Below are positions 52,703-61,500 of a stretch of 64,000 nt of DNA, in pieces. Under the pieces are notes generated by a model that searched no databases, had not been told where the DNA came from, and saw only the letters and a list, made by a program, of their open reading frames with translations. The translations under genes and the position numbers were made by a program. Within the stretch, counting starts at the first letter, position 1. Every line of letters starts with the position of its first letter. Source of the DNA: Flavobacterium cellulosilyticum (GTDB taxonomy: Bacteria > Bacteroidota > Bacteroidia > Flavobacteriales > Flavobacteriaceae); the NCBI RefSeq assembly GCF_004349355.1, contig NZ_SMFK01000002.1, positions 124,001 to 188,000 of the forward strand. Direction: 5' to 3'.

Positions 52703-55700
52703 GATATAGTGTTTTTAATTAAGTTAAATTCTTTTTCTAGTTCTTCGCAAGCTTGCAGGCAAATTTCATCTATTTGGATTACCATTCCTTCTGTTTCTTT
52801 TGTAAATTGGACTGCATTGGAACAATCCTGTATTTTTCGTGCCATATTTTCATATTGTGGACTTATACCCATTATAGCAAAAGAAGGGATGATTTTATGA
52901 ACCGTGCTACTTAACAGAGACCAGTTGTTTTCCGCCATACTTTGTTTCATTGTGCTTAATAAGGGTGGAGTTTGTTGCAAATAGGTTGAAATCAATTCCA
53001 CCATTAATTTGGGGTTTGATTTTGTTCGGGCATTTAAATAATCCAAATTAATGCATTTCGTTTTTTCGGTTTCACTTTTACATTCAATCTCCTTTTTACG
53101 GATAATTTCAGTTTCATTCCCTTTACTATTTTTCTGTTTTTTTACTAAGTCAACAATTTTGCTGTACAATATGCGTTCATCTACCGGTTTTGCAATGTAA
53201 TCATTCATACCAACTTCTTTGCATTTTGCCAAATCAACCGTTGTGACATCAGCAGTTAAAGCGATAATCGGAATTTTTAATTTCATAGTATTTCGAATGT
53301 GTTTTGTAGCTTCAAAACCATTCATTACAGGCATTTGCAAATCCATTAAAATGATATTGTAAGTTTCTTTTTCTAGTTTTTCGATGGCGATTTTTCCGTT
53401 TTCGGCGATGTCGCGTTCAAAACCAAAATCATCCAAAAGCGTCTTCATTAATAATTGATTCAACGGCATGTCTTCTACAACTAGTACTTTTATGTTCTTG
53501 ATTTCGGAATCAATTTCAACTATTTCAGTTTCCACACCAGCTTCAATCGTTGTTTTCTTGAAACTCAAAATGAAACTAAAAGTGGTGCCCTCATTAATTT
53601 TACTTTTTACGCTAATCGTCCCACCTTGTGGTTCTACCAGTTGTTTTACAATAGCGAGTCCTAATCCCGTTCCTCCATATAACCTTGAGGTGTCGCTAGT
53701 AGCTTGTTGAAAATCGTCAAAAATAGATTCTATTTTACTTTCTTCAATTCCAATTCCAGTATCAGTAACAGCAAATTCAATGGTAGCAGATTCTTCATCT
53801 TCATTTATCAATTTAATACTAACTGTTATTATTCCTTTCGAAGTGAATTTAATAGCGTTACTTACTAAATTCAAAATTATTTGGTGCAAACGAACTGGAT
53901 CGCCCAATACTACTTTTGGAATAGAATCATCATATACGGTTACTAATTCTAAATTTTTTTCCTGTATTTTGGTTTCAAACACATGAAGCATAGCCGAAAC
54001 GGAAGCAGATAATTTAAAAGGTACCTTTTCAAAAGTCATTTTACCCGAATCAACTTTTGCCAAGTCAAGAATGTCATTGATTAATACAATTAAGGCATCA
54101 CCACTCATTTTTATAGCAGATAAATATTCTTTTTGTTTTTCAGTCAAATCTGTTTTTAGAACCACTTTTGTAAATCCGATAATAGCATTCATGGGTGTCC
54201 GAATTTCATGACTCATATTGGACAAAAACTGTTGTTTTGCTTTTACAGCATTTTCGGCAATTCCGGTTGCATTTTCTGCATTTCTTTTTTCTTCTTCGGC
54301 TATTCCTGTTGCCAATTCAGCAAAAACTCTTGCTTCAATCAGTTCTGTTGCTATTCTTTTTTGATCTGTAATATCTCTAGCTGCTGCAAAAACCCCAAGT
54401 ACATTACCATTATCATCCTTATAAACAGAAGCATTGTATAATACATCTATTAATTGCCCGTTGAGGTGTTTTATGGTTAACGGGTAATCCTCAACATATC
54501 CTTTTTCAAAAACTTGTCTATAGCCTTCTTGTGCTTTTTCAGGCTCTGTAAAATAGTTTGAAAAATCGGTGCCAATAAGTATTTCTCGCTCCACTCCAGT
54601 TACTTCAGTAGAGGCGTTATTAACATCTGTTATTTTTCCTTCCGCACTAATCGTTAATAGGGGATCTAAACTTGCTTCAATTAAACTCCGAGCATATTTT
54701 GATGCTAACTTTAAAGAATTATTGATTTTTTCAAGTTCTATATTGGCTATTTCCCGTTTTTCTTTCTCCTTGTTTTGAAACTCCAATTCTAAGTCAGCAA
54801 TCACTAATTCATCGGCTCTTTTTATTTTTTCTTTGTTTTGGAATAGCAATTCCTTGTTGGCAATGACTAGCTCCGCTGCCCGTTTTTCTTTCTCTTCGTT
54901 TTGATATTCCAATTCTTTGTTGGCAATAACCAATTCAGCTGCCCGTTTTTCTTTTATCTTATTCTGAAAAGCCAATTCTTTGTTGGCAATAACTAACTCA
55001 GCTGCCCGTTTTTCTTTCTCATCATTTTGATATTCCAATTCTTTATTGGCAATCACCAATTCAGCTGCTCGTTTTTCTTTTATCTTATTCTGAAAAGCCA
55101 ATTCTTCATTTGCAATTACTAATTCATTTGCTCTGTTTTCCCTTTCTTTATTTTGAAAGGCAAGTTCATTATTGGCAACTATTAATTCTGCTTCCCGATT
55201 TTCTCTTTCTACATTCTGGTTGGCCAATTCTTTATTGATTTCGCTTAACTCATTTGCTCTTTTTTCTTTTTCTTCGTTTTGAAAAGCCAATTCTTTATTG
55301 GCAATCCTTAAATCTTGTGCCCATTTTTGTTCAGCAATATCTCTTGCTACAATTACGACTCCAAGAATATTACCTTTATCATCTTTGTAAACCGAACCAT
55401 TGAATAAAACATCAGTGAGTTTGCCCTCTTTATGGAGTAGGGTAAGCGGCGAATCGGCGACGGAACCTTTAGCAAAAACTTCTTGATATACTTCACGAGC
55501 CTTTTGTGGTTCTGTGAAATATTCAAAAAAATCAGAACCTATAAGTTCATTCCGTTCTACACCTGTAATATTTACCGTGGCTTGATTCGTATCCATAATT
55601 TTACCCAAAGTGCTAATGGTAACTAATGGATCAAGACTCGCTTCTATGAGACTTAAGGAATATTGTGAGGCTAATTTTTGGTCTGCTGTAAATGCTTCTA

Positions 55701-56340
55701 ATTGATTATTTCTAGTTTTTAAATTTTTGATATTTATAAAAATAATAGTAAAAATCACAACAATGAAAATGAGTATTATAAAAAATAGAAATTCAGAATA
55801 GGTGTTGTTATTTTCTTTTTCTGTTTTTCGTTGCTTGAGCAGTTTAAACTCAGCTGAATTGATATCAGTTACCAATTTTTTTATTTTTTCGGTAATATTT
55901 TTTCCTTTTTTAAGGATTTCTACCTTTTCAATTTCAGTCAGTCGATTGTGCTTTCGGTCTTCAATAATCTGATTAACCAAGACTAATTTATCTGCGCATT
56001 TTCCTTTCAAGGAGTCTATTCGTACTTGTTGATTTGCTTCGTCTTTAGTGAGAACCGATAATGCAATCAAGTTCTGATTCATTTTAACTATAGAGGAATT
56101 GAATGATTCTAAAAAAAAGTTGTTTCCTGTTATCATATAACCTCTGGTCATATTTTCAAGGTCAAGAATACCCAAAAGTAAATTGTCGTTTTTGTGAATT
56201 ACATCCTGTGTGTGCTCAATCAATTCACTTGTTGATTTTGCTTTTATATTATTATAATAAAAAATCATCAATACTGATAACAATAAAGTAGCCATAATGA
56301 AATAGGATAGATGTGTTCTATTTTCGGAAGCTAATTTCAT
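52699..56340 (-). CDS. CHASE3-PAS hybrid kinase with coiled-coil repeats and HPt
   Basis: A 1213-residue hybrid kinase. Two membrane helices (about 12-30 and 180-202) flank a CHASE3 domain. PAS domain 1 is at about 222-340. About 345-545 are nine 21-residue coiled-coil units (ELVIANKELAFQNKIKEKRAA type). PAS domain 2 follows (about 565-690), then HisKA with SNMSHEIRTPMNAIIGFTK (His about 708), HATPase, a receiver (ILMDLQMPVMNGFE, Asp about 1001) and HPt (HKIIPSFAIMG, His about 1153). It starts 18 nt past araC and overlaps the receiver gene by 4 nt, so the three form an operon below site 11. Confidence 0.93.
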   Translation of the reverse strand: MKLASENRTHLSYFIMATLLLSVLMIFYYNNIKAKSTSELIEHTQDVIHKNDNLLLGILDLENMTRGYMITGNNFFLESFNSSIVKMNQNLIALSVLTKDEANQQVRIDSLKGKCADKLVLVNQIIEDRKHNRLTEIEKVEILKKGKNITEKIKKLVTDINSAEFKLLKQRKTEKENNNTYSEFLFFIILIFIVVIFTIIFINIKNLKTRNNQLEAFTADQKLASQYSLSLIEASLDPLVTISTLGKIMDTNQATVNITGVERNELIGSDFFEYFTEPQKAREVYQEVFAKGSVADSPLTLLHKEGKLTDVLFNGSVYKDDKGNILGVVIVARDIAEQKWAQDLRIANKELAFQNEEKEKRANELSEINKELANQNVERENREAELIVANNELAFQNKERENRANELVIANEELAFQNKIKEKRAAELVIANKELEYQNDEKEKRAAELVIANKELAFQNKIKEKRAAELVIANKELEYQNEEKEKRAAELVIANKELLFQNKEKIKRADELVIADLELEFQNKEKEKREIANIELEKINNSLKLASKYARSLIEASLDPLLTISAEGKITDVNNASTEVTGVEREILIGTDFSNYFTEPEKAQEGYRQVFEKGYVEDYPLTIKHLNGQLIDVLYNASVYKDDNGNVLGVFAAARDITDQKRIATELIEARVFAELATGIAEEEKRNAENATGIAENAVKAKQQFLSNMSHEIRTPMNAIIGFTKVVLKTDLTEKQKEYLSAIKMSGDALIVLINDILDLAKVDSGKMTFEKVPFKLSASVSAMLHVFETKIQEKNLELVTVYDDSIPKVVLGDPVRLHQIILNLVSNAIKFTSKGIITVSIKLINEDEESATIEFAVTDTGIGIEESKIESIFDDFQQATSDTSRLYGGTGLGLAIVKQLVEPQGGTISVKSKINEGTTFSFILSFKKTTIEAGVETEIVEIDSEIKNIKVLVVEDMPLNQLLMKTLLDDFGFERDIAENGKIAIEKLEKETYNIILMDLQMPVMNGFEATKHIRNTMKLKIPIIALTADVTTVDLAKCKEVGMNDYIAKPVDERILYSKIVDLVKKQKNSKGNETEIIRKKEIECKSETEKTKCINLDYLNARTKSNPKLMVELISTYLQQTPPLLSTMKQSMAENNWSLLSSTVHKIIPSFAIMGISPQYENMARKIQDCSNAVQFTKETEGMVIQIDEICLQACEELEKEFNLIKNTIS
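54730..55310 (-). repeat. 63-bp in-frame tandem repeats in the CHASE3-PAS kinase
   Basis: Nine tandem 63-bp units encoding 21-residue helix units, such as ELVIANKELEYQNDEKEKRAA. They vary more than those at 49135. In the centre, two types (AFQNKIKEKRAA and EYQNDEKEKRAA endings) alternate, which suggests a duplicated two-unit block. Confidence 0.8.
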
Positions 56341-56357
56341 AACCCTTTATTGATGTA

Positions 56358-56939
56358 TTAATTTATATCGTTGCTATTTCCAATTTCTTCAATTGGGCTT
56401 CGTCTTTTGTCTTTCAACTTTTTAAAATGGGAAGGGGAGAGACCTGTAACTTTTTTAAACTGGCTTGATAAATGGGCCACACTACTATAACCCATTTTCC
56501 ATGCTATTTCGGTAATATTGTGTTCACCATAAATAATTAATTCTTTGACGCGTTCTGTTTTATGAGAAATGATAAAATGTTCGATTGTCGTTCCTTGTAC
56601 TTCTGAAAATAAATTTGACAAATACGTATAATCGTGATTCATCTTTTCGCTTAAATAATCAGAAAAATTCACTTTAATGATTTCATTAGAATGATGCACC
56701 ATTTCAATTATTACATTTTTAATTTTTTCAATCAACATCGCTTTTTTGTCATCCATTAATTCAAGCCCTGAATTAAGCAAGTTGGTTTTCAATACTTCTC
56801 GTTGAGCCAAAGAGATGTTTTCCATAATCTCTACTTCGCCTAAATCTACAACGATGAAATGGAGACCTAGATTTCTTAACTCTTCTTTCACTGCCATCTT
56901 ACAGCGATTGCTGACCATGTATTTTATATATAATTTCAA
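56358..56939 (-). CDS. AraC-type regulator with short N-terminal domain
   Basis: A 193-residue regulator. The first approx. 45 residues (YIKYMVSNRCKMAVKEELRN, then LGLHFIVVDLGEVEI) resemble a beta-alpha-beta heavy-metal-associated-like fold with a single Cys of the usual CxxC pair. Residues about 90-180 form the AraC DNA-binding domain (LSNLFSEVQGTTIEHFIISH, ITEIAWKMGYSSVAHLSSQF, FKKVTGLSPSHFKKL). It has no typical AraC ligand domain. It lies 27 nt below the box of site 11 and 18 nt upstream of the 52699 kinase. It may control its own operon and the E-element genes; that is an inference. Confidence 0.85.
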   Translation of the reverse strand: MKLYIKYMVSNRCKMAVKEELRNLGLHFIVVDLGEVEIMENISLAQREVLKTNLLNSGLELMDDKKAMLIEKIKNVIIEMVHHSNEIIKVNFSDYLSEKMNHDYTYLSNLFSEVQGTTIEHFIISHKTERVKELIIYGEHNITEIAWKMGYSSVAHLSSQFKKVTGLSPSHFKKLKDKRRSPIEEIGNSNDIN

Positions 56940-56965
56940 TTTTTTTGATTTTTAACAGATTATGT

Positions 56966-57031
56966 AAAAGTCTCACAATTATTTATAAAAGCTATTATAC
57001 AACTTTTATAAAAAGTTGTATAATTCACACA
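56966..57031 (-). promoter_or_regulatory. E-element promoter, site 11 (araC-kinase-receiver operon)
   Basis: The element lies at 56993-57031 with a perfect dyad ACAACTT/AAGTTGT; both arms differ from sites 4 and 6 by paired changes. CTTTTA (box 56966-56970) follows after exactly 22 nt. The araC start codon is 27 nt below the box. Confidence 0.75.
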
Positions 57032-57245
57032 TTTTAATTGAAATGTGTTTATGAAATTGAGGTAGTTTTATAGCAGAATTTGGAAAAAAAGGGGGTCGAT
57101 TTTGGGTTATAAAATCAATATTTTTATAAAGTTACGAATAAAGTAGCACTAAGTTGATATAATTTCACTCCAATATTTTAGTACTGCTAATTAGTTAGTC
57201 ATTAATTAACTACCTAAATATGAGTATAGTAAAATCAATGGTTTT
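57032..57245. other. Non-coding stretch between araC promoter and the 57246 gene
   Basis: AT-rich DNA without an ORF. It contains a degenerate E-like sequence at 57128-57168 with 3 extra nt and no -7-like box, listed under rejected. Nothing else supportable is seen. Confidence 0.5.
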
Positions 57246-57713
57246 TTATTGTTTGAAAACATCTGTCCAATTCATTGTTCTTAAGGATGAAACTTTATTT
57301 TCCTCATTTAATGTGACCCTGAGTTCTTTATTGGCATTTGAATGATCAAAAATGGCTTTGTATCTAAATATAAGCTCGTTTTGGGTATTATCTTTGATTA
57401 TTTCAACTAATTTGAGATCTTTAAAATTGCCGTATCTTCCTCGATAAATCACACATATTTTAGAATGTTTTTCCAAAGTTGTATTTTGAATTACAGATTG
57501 GGTGGCTTCACTTTCATTGAAGGGAATGAATTTTGAAGTGTTGCAAATCATTAAAGTTCTTTTGCCTAAATCATACGCTTTTTTCTTTTGACTTTCACTC
57601 ACTTCATCATTATTGAGTTTAATGTATTTAATTTCGACTGGTTCATTAATAACTTTTTTTGTTTTACATCCAATCAATAAAAGTATAGTTAAGACAAGAA
57701 TTATTTTTTTCAT
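57246..57713 (-). CDS. Predicted lipoprotein
   Basis: A 155-residue lipoprotein. The lipobox LLIGC places the Cys at about residue 16. The mature part is mixed alpha/beta (EIKYIKLNNDEVSESQKKKA, CNTSKFIPFNESEATQSV) and ends with a strand-rich segment (LIFRYKAIFDHSNANKELRV). I do not recognise a family. Upstream lies a run of 18 T (57719-57736). It is a single-gene unit downstream of the tRNA-Pro gene on the same strand; function unknown. Confidence 0.65.
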   Translation of the reverse strand: MKKIILVLTILLLIGCKTKKVINEPVEIKYIKLNNDEVSESQKKKAYDLGKRTLMICNTSKFIPFNESEATQSVIQNTTLEKHSKICVIYRGRYGNFKDLKLVEIIKDNTQNELIFRYKAIFDHSNANKELRVTLNEENKVSSLRTMNWTDVFKQ

Positions 57714-57980
57714 TGTGATTTTTTTTTTTTTTTTTTGTAACGTTTAAAATTTGTATAATATACTAAAAAATAAGGAATTGGTTCAATTTTTTCAAAATTC
57801 TAATCCAGTAGGAATCGCAGTGGAACATATTTGATCCTTTAAAAAATAAAATAGCTACTAGTTAAAACTTAAAGGAAAGGCCTTTATTGTGGTATTTGTA
57901 ACAGTATTATAAAAAGGTTTGGATCAGGAGCTGCAGCTGTGGAGAATTAAATATAAATAGTAATTATTTAAATAATAAAC
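57714..57980. other. Non-coding stretch, no gene seen
   Basis: About 270 nt between the 57246 gene and the tRNA terminator. It contains a T18 tract at 57719-57736 just before the lipoprotein gene. No ORF or E element is visible. Confidence 0.5.
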
Positions 57981-57984
57981 AAAA

Positions 57985-58012
57985 AAAAGCCGAACACATT
58001 TGTTCGGCTTTT
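57985..58012 (-). terminator. Terminator of the tRNA-Pro gene
   Basis: AAAAGCCGAACA (57985-57996) and TGTTCGGCTTTT (58001-58012) form a perfect 12-bp stem with loop CATT, flanked by A8 and T4. It lies directly past the 3' end of the tRNA on the minus strand. Confidence 0.85.
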
Positions 58013-58014
58013 AG

Positions 58015-58089
58015 TCGGGGTGGCAGGATTCGAACCTGCGGCCTCCTGCTCCCAAAGCAGGCGCGATAACCGAGCTACGCTACACCCCG
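58015..58089 (-). tRNA. tRNA-Pro (anticodon UGG)
   Basis: A cloverleaf on the minus strand. The acceptor arm pairs CGGGGTG with CACCCCG (discriminator A). The anticodon stem CCTGC/GCAGG frames the loop TTTGGGA, giving anticodon TGG. The T arm is GCAGG-TTCGAAT-CCTGC. The D arm begins GCGTAGCTCGG. The CCA end is not encoded. A strong terminator follows. Confidence 0.95.
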
Positions 58090-58571
58090 AATGCGGGTGC
58101 AAATATATAAAATATTTTTTCTTATCCAACACTATTTTTAAAATTAGAATTAAAAAAAACTCGTTTCAAAAAAGCATCTATAAAATCACCCAGAAACAAA
58201 AAATGTAGGGTATAAATAACTGTTCAGTAGTAAGTTAATGATTATTATGCGATAGGAGTAATTTGTTTTTTTTATAAAAGAGTATTGAAAAACTAAAAAA
58301 TAGTCGACAATTACAATTTTCGTAATAAGTCAATAGGATTTTGAAGTCTATCGAGAGGTTTTGCAAAACCACAAAACCACTAGAACTAACATTTTAATAA
58401 TTAGTCCAACGGCTTAATTTATGATTTTAATATGCACATCACCATTATAGAAAAAGAGAAGGATTTAAAGTTTACACAGTTTTAATACGTATATTTGAAG
58501 TGAAAAGCACCTGCTAAAAGGAGTTGTTAAAAGAGTACGACTCAACTTAAATCTAATGCCAAAAAGTTGAA
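58090..58571. other. Non-coding upstream region of the giant kinase
   Basis: About 480 nt between the tRNA and the plus-strand CheB-CheR kinase. It contains a 14-bp palindrome GGTTTTGCAAAACC (58357-58370) and CGACTCAACTTA close to the start codon. No E element, small ORF or convincing -7 element is visible. Confidence 0.5.
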
Positions 58572-61500
58572 ATGAAATCAAATTCCTCCATAGAAAACAC
58601 TACACTTTTAAATCAACTACCTATTGACGAGGAAGATGCTACTTTGTTGCCACAAAAAAACAATTCAAGTGAAATTAAGAATTCATTTACTGTTGTTGCA
58701 ATTGGTGCCTCGGCTGGTGGACTTGAAGCCATAACACAATTGTTGCAAAATCTATCGCCAACTACCGGTATGGCCTTTATTTACGTTCAGCATTTAAGTC
58801 CTGACCATAAAAGCATGCTTTCCTCCATATTGTCAAAAACAACGCAAATGCAAGTTCAAGATATAGATGATATGGAAAAATTGATTCCAAATAATGTCTA
58901 TGTCATTCCATACGATAAAGGAATTGAAGTTACCGATGGTCATATCAAATTAATTCCACGTGGAGGTAAAGGTTCCGCTATTTCGATTGACACTCTTTTT
59001 TCATCGTTGGCAGAGACCCACAAAGAAGATGTAATTGGAATTATATTATCTGGTAGTGCCCATGATGGAACTGTTGGTTTACGAGATATTAAGTTAGCTG
59101 GTGGAGTCACTTTTGCCCAAGATGATTCTGCGAAATTTTCCAGCATGCCCAATTCTGCTATTGCTGAAGGCATTGTAGATTATATTATGTCCCCAAAAGA
59201 AATAGGAATCGAATTATCGAGGATAAGTTTAAATCCTTCAGAAATCCGAGAAAAAATAAAAAAGACTTTCCCCTTTGATTTCGATAATAATAATCCCGAT
59301 TTAAAAAGGATTGTACAGTATTTACATAAAAAAAAAGATGTTGATTTTAGTCATTATAAAATGAATACGATCAATAGGAGAATCCTGCGAAGAATGCTCA
59401 TCAATAAATTACAAACACTTAAACAATACGCTGAATTACTTAATAAAGATGCTAATGAAGCAGATCTTTTATACCAAGATTTACTGATTAATGTTACTTC
59501 CTTTTTTAGAGACATCGATGCTTTTTTACTTTTAAAAAGTACTGTTTTACCTAAATTATTAAAATCAAAAGAGTCAGGAGAAACACTCCGGATCTGGGTT
59601 GCGGCATGCGCAACAGGGGAAGAAGTCTATTCGATTGCCATGTTACTGTTAGAAATCAAGGAAGAAGAGAAACTTGATGTGCCTTTTCAGATTTTCGCTT
59701 CGGATTTAAGCACGGAAGCCATCAGTATAGCGCGTGTTGGAGAGTATTCTACCTCGCAAGTTTCTTCTATAAGTCCTGAAAGGATGCAGCGGTTTTTCAC
59801 GAAATCAAAAAGCAAATATCGTATTTCAAAATCACTCCGTGATGTGTGTGTGTTTGCTCATCATAATATTTTGCGCGATCCTCCTTTCTCTAGAATAGAT
59901 TTTATCAGTTGCCGAAATATGCTCATTTATCTAGACATCCCAGCCCAGAAAAAAGTAATGTGTACTTTTCATTATGCGCTAAATGATAGCGGTTGTTTAA
60001 TGCTCGGCAAATCGGAAACTATTGGAGCTTCGGCCCAACTATTCACTGCAATTGATAAAAAATATAAATTTTATTCCCGTAAAAATAATACTGCTCTCCG
60101 TTCCATCCCAAACCTAAGTTCCCGCAATTCTTATATAACTATGACAGATAAAAATAGTAATCCGAACCTACCACCCTTCAAAAAAACACCACTTTCCACC
60201 AAAGGAAATCTTGGTCAAGCCTTTGATGCTGTTTTACTTGAGCAACATGTTCCAGCAAGTGTTATTATCAACCATGATTTAGACATCCTGCAATTTAGAG
60301 GAAATACAGCTTTGTATTTGCAACATTCGTCAGGAAAAGCCAGTTTCAATATTTTAAAAATGGTGCATCTCGAAATTACTTTTGAGCTACGCAATGCCAT
60401 TCATCATGCCATTAAAACCAAACAGCCCGTTCGAAAAATGGGGATAGAAATGAATCGGGACTCAAAAGACAATTCTATTCAAATAGTAAATATTGAAGTG
60501 ATTCCCCTTACATTAGAAGGAGAAGAACCCTTATTAATAGTTATTTTTACGGGTCAACAAGAAATTGTGTCCGATGAAGATCCCAAAAAAGCAAGACAAA
60601 AAAGTTCGATTGCCAAAGACAGACGCATCAAAAAACTGGAAGAAGAATTGTCTTGTGCTCGTGCCGACATGGGTTCTATAACCCATGATCAAGAAGCTGC
60701 AAATGAGGAATTGCAAAGTGCCAACGAAGAAATCGTTTCCAGCAATGAAGAACTTCAGAGTTTAAACGAAGAACTTGAAACTTCGAAAGAAGAAATAGAA
60801 TCTACCAATGAAGAACTCACCACGAGTAATTTAGAATTGCAAGCCCGCATTCAACAAGTGGAAGAGTTAAATAATTATAATGAAGCCATTCTTTCGACAG
60901 TGCACGAACCGGTTTTGGTATTGGACAAAGATTTTAAAATTAAATCGGCCAATAAATCCTTTTACAAAACTTTTAAAGTAACCGAAGCGGAAAGTATTGG
61001 AAAATCGTTATTTAAATTAGGAAATAATCAATGGAACATTCATGTATTACGAGAATTATTGGAAGAAATTGTTCCTAAAAACAATAGCTTCTTTGATTTT
61101 GAAGTAGAACATGTTTTTCCATCAATTGGTCCAAAAACAATGTTACTTAATGCCCATAGAATTGTGCAGCCAAGCCTTAATGAAGAATTAATTGTTCTTA
61201 CTATAGTTGACATAACAGAAGTGCGATTATTAGCCATAGAATTGCAAATAAAAGAAAAAAAGGACTTAGAAAAACAATTAGAAGTAGAGAAAAAGGCACA
61301 TAAACTGATTGAAGATAGTAATAAGCGCTACAATATGATGCTTATGCAATCTCCTTTTGCTTTTGCTATATTGAAAGGCAAAGACATGAAAATTAAACTG
61401 GCCAACGACAGTATCAAAGAAATTTGGGGAAAAGGGAATGCAGTTGAAGGAAAACCATTATTAGAAGTTTTACCAGAACTGATAGACGGAAAAATACCAA

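Noticed and set aside
57128..57168. A twelfth E-like element (GTTACGAATAAAG ... AAGTTGATATAATTTCAC)
   Set aside because: It is about 3 nt longer between the half-sites, has no CCTTTG-like box 22 nt downstream, and the nearest start codon is about 190 nt away.
57719..57736. T18 tract before the lipoprotein gene as a phase-variable promoter
   Set aside because: Homopolymer length could vary, but no promoter elements can be placed around it, so the claim is not supportable.
58015..58089. tRNA-Pro as an integration (att) site
   Set aside because: No integrase gene and no second copy of the tRNA 3' end were seen in the window.
58357..58370. 14-bp palindrome GGTTTTGCAAAACC upstream of the giant kinase
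   Set aside because: Single occurrence, more than 200 nt from the start codon, and AT-rich palindromes of this size are expected by chance.
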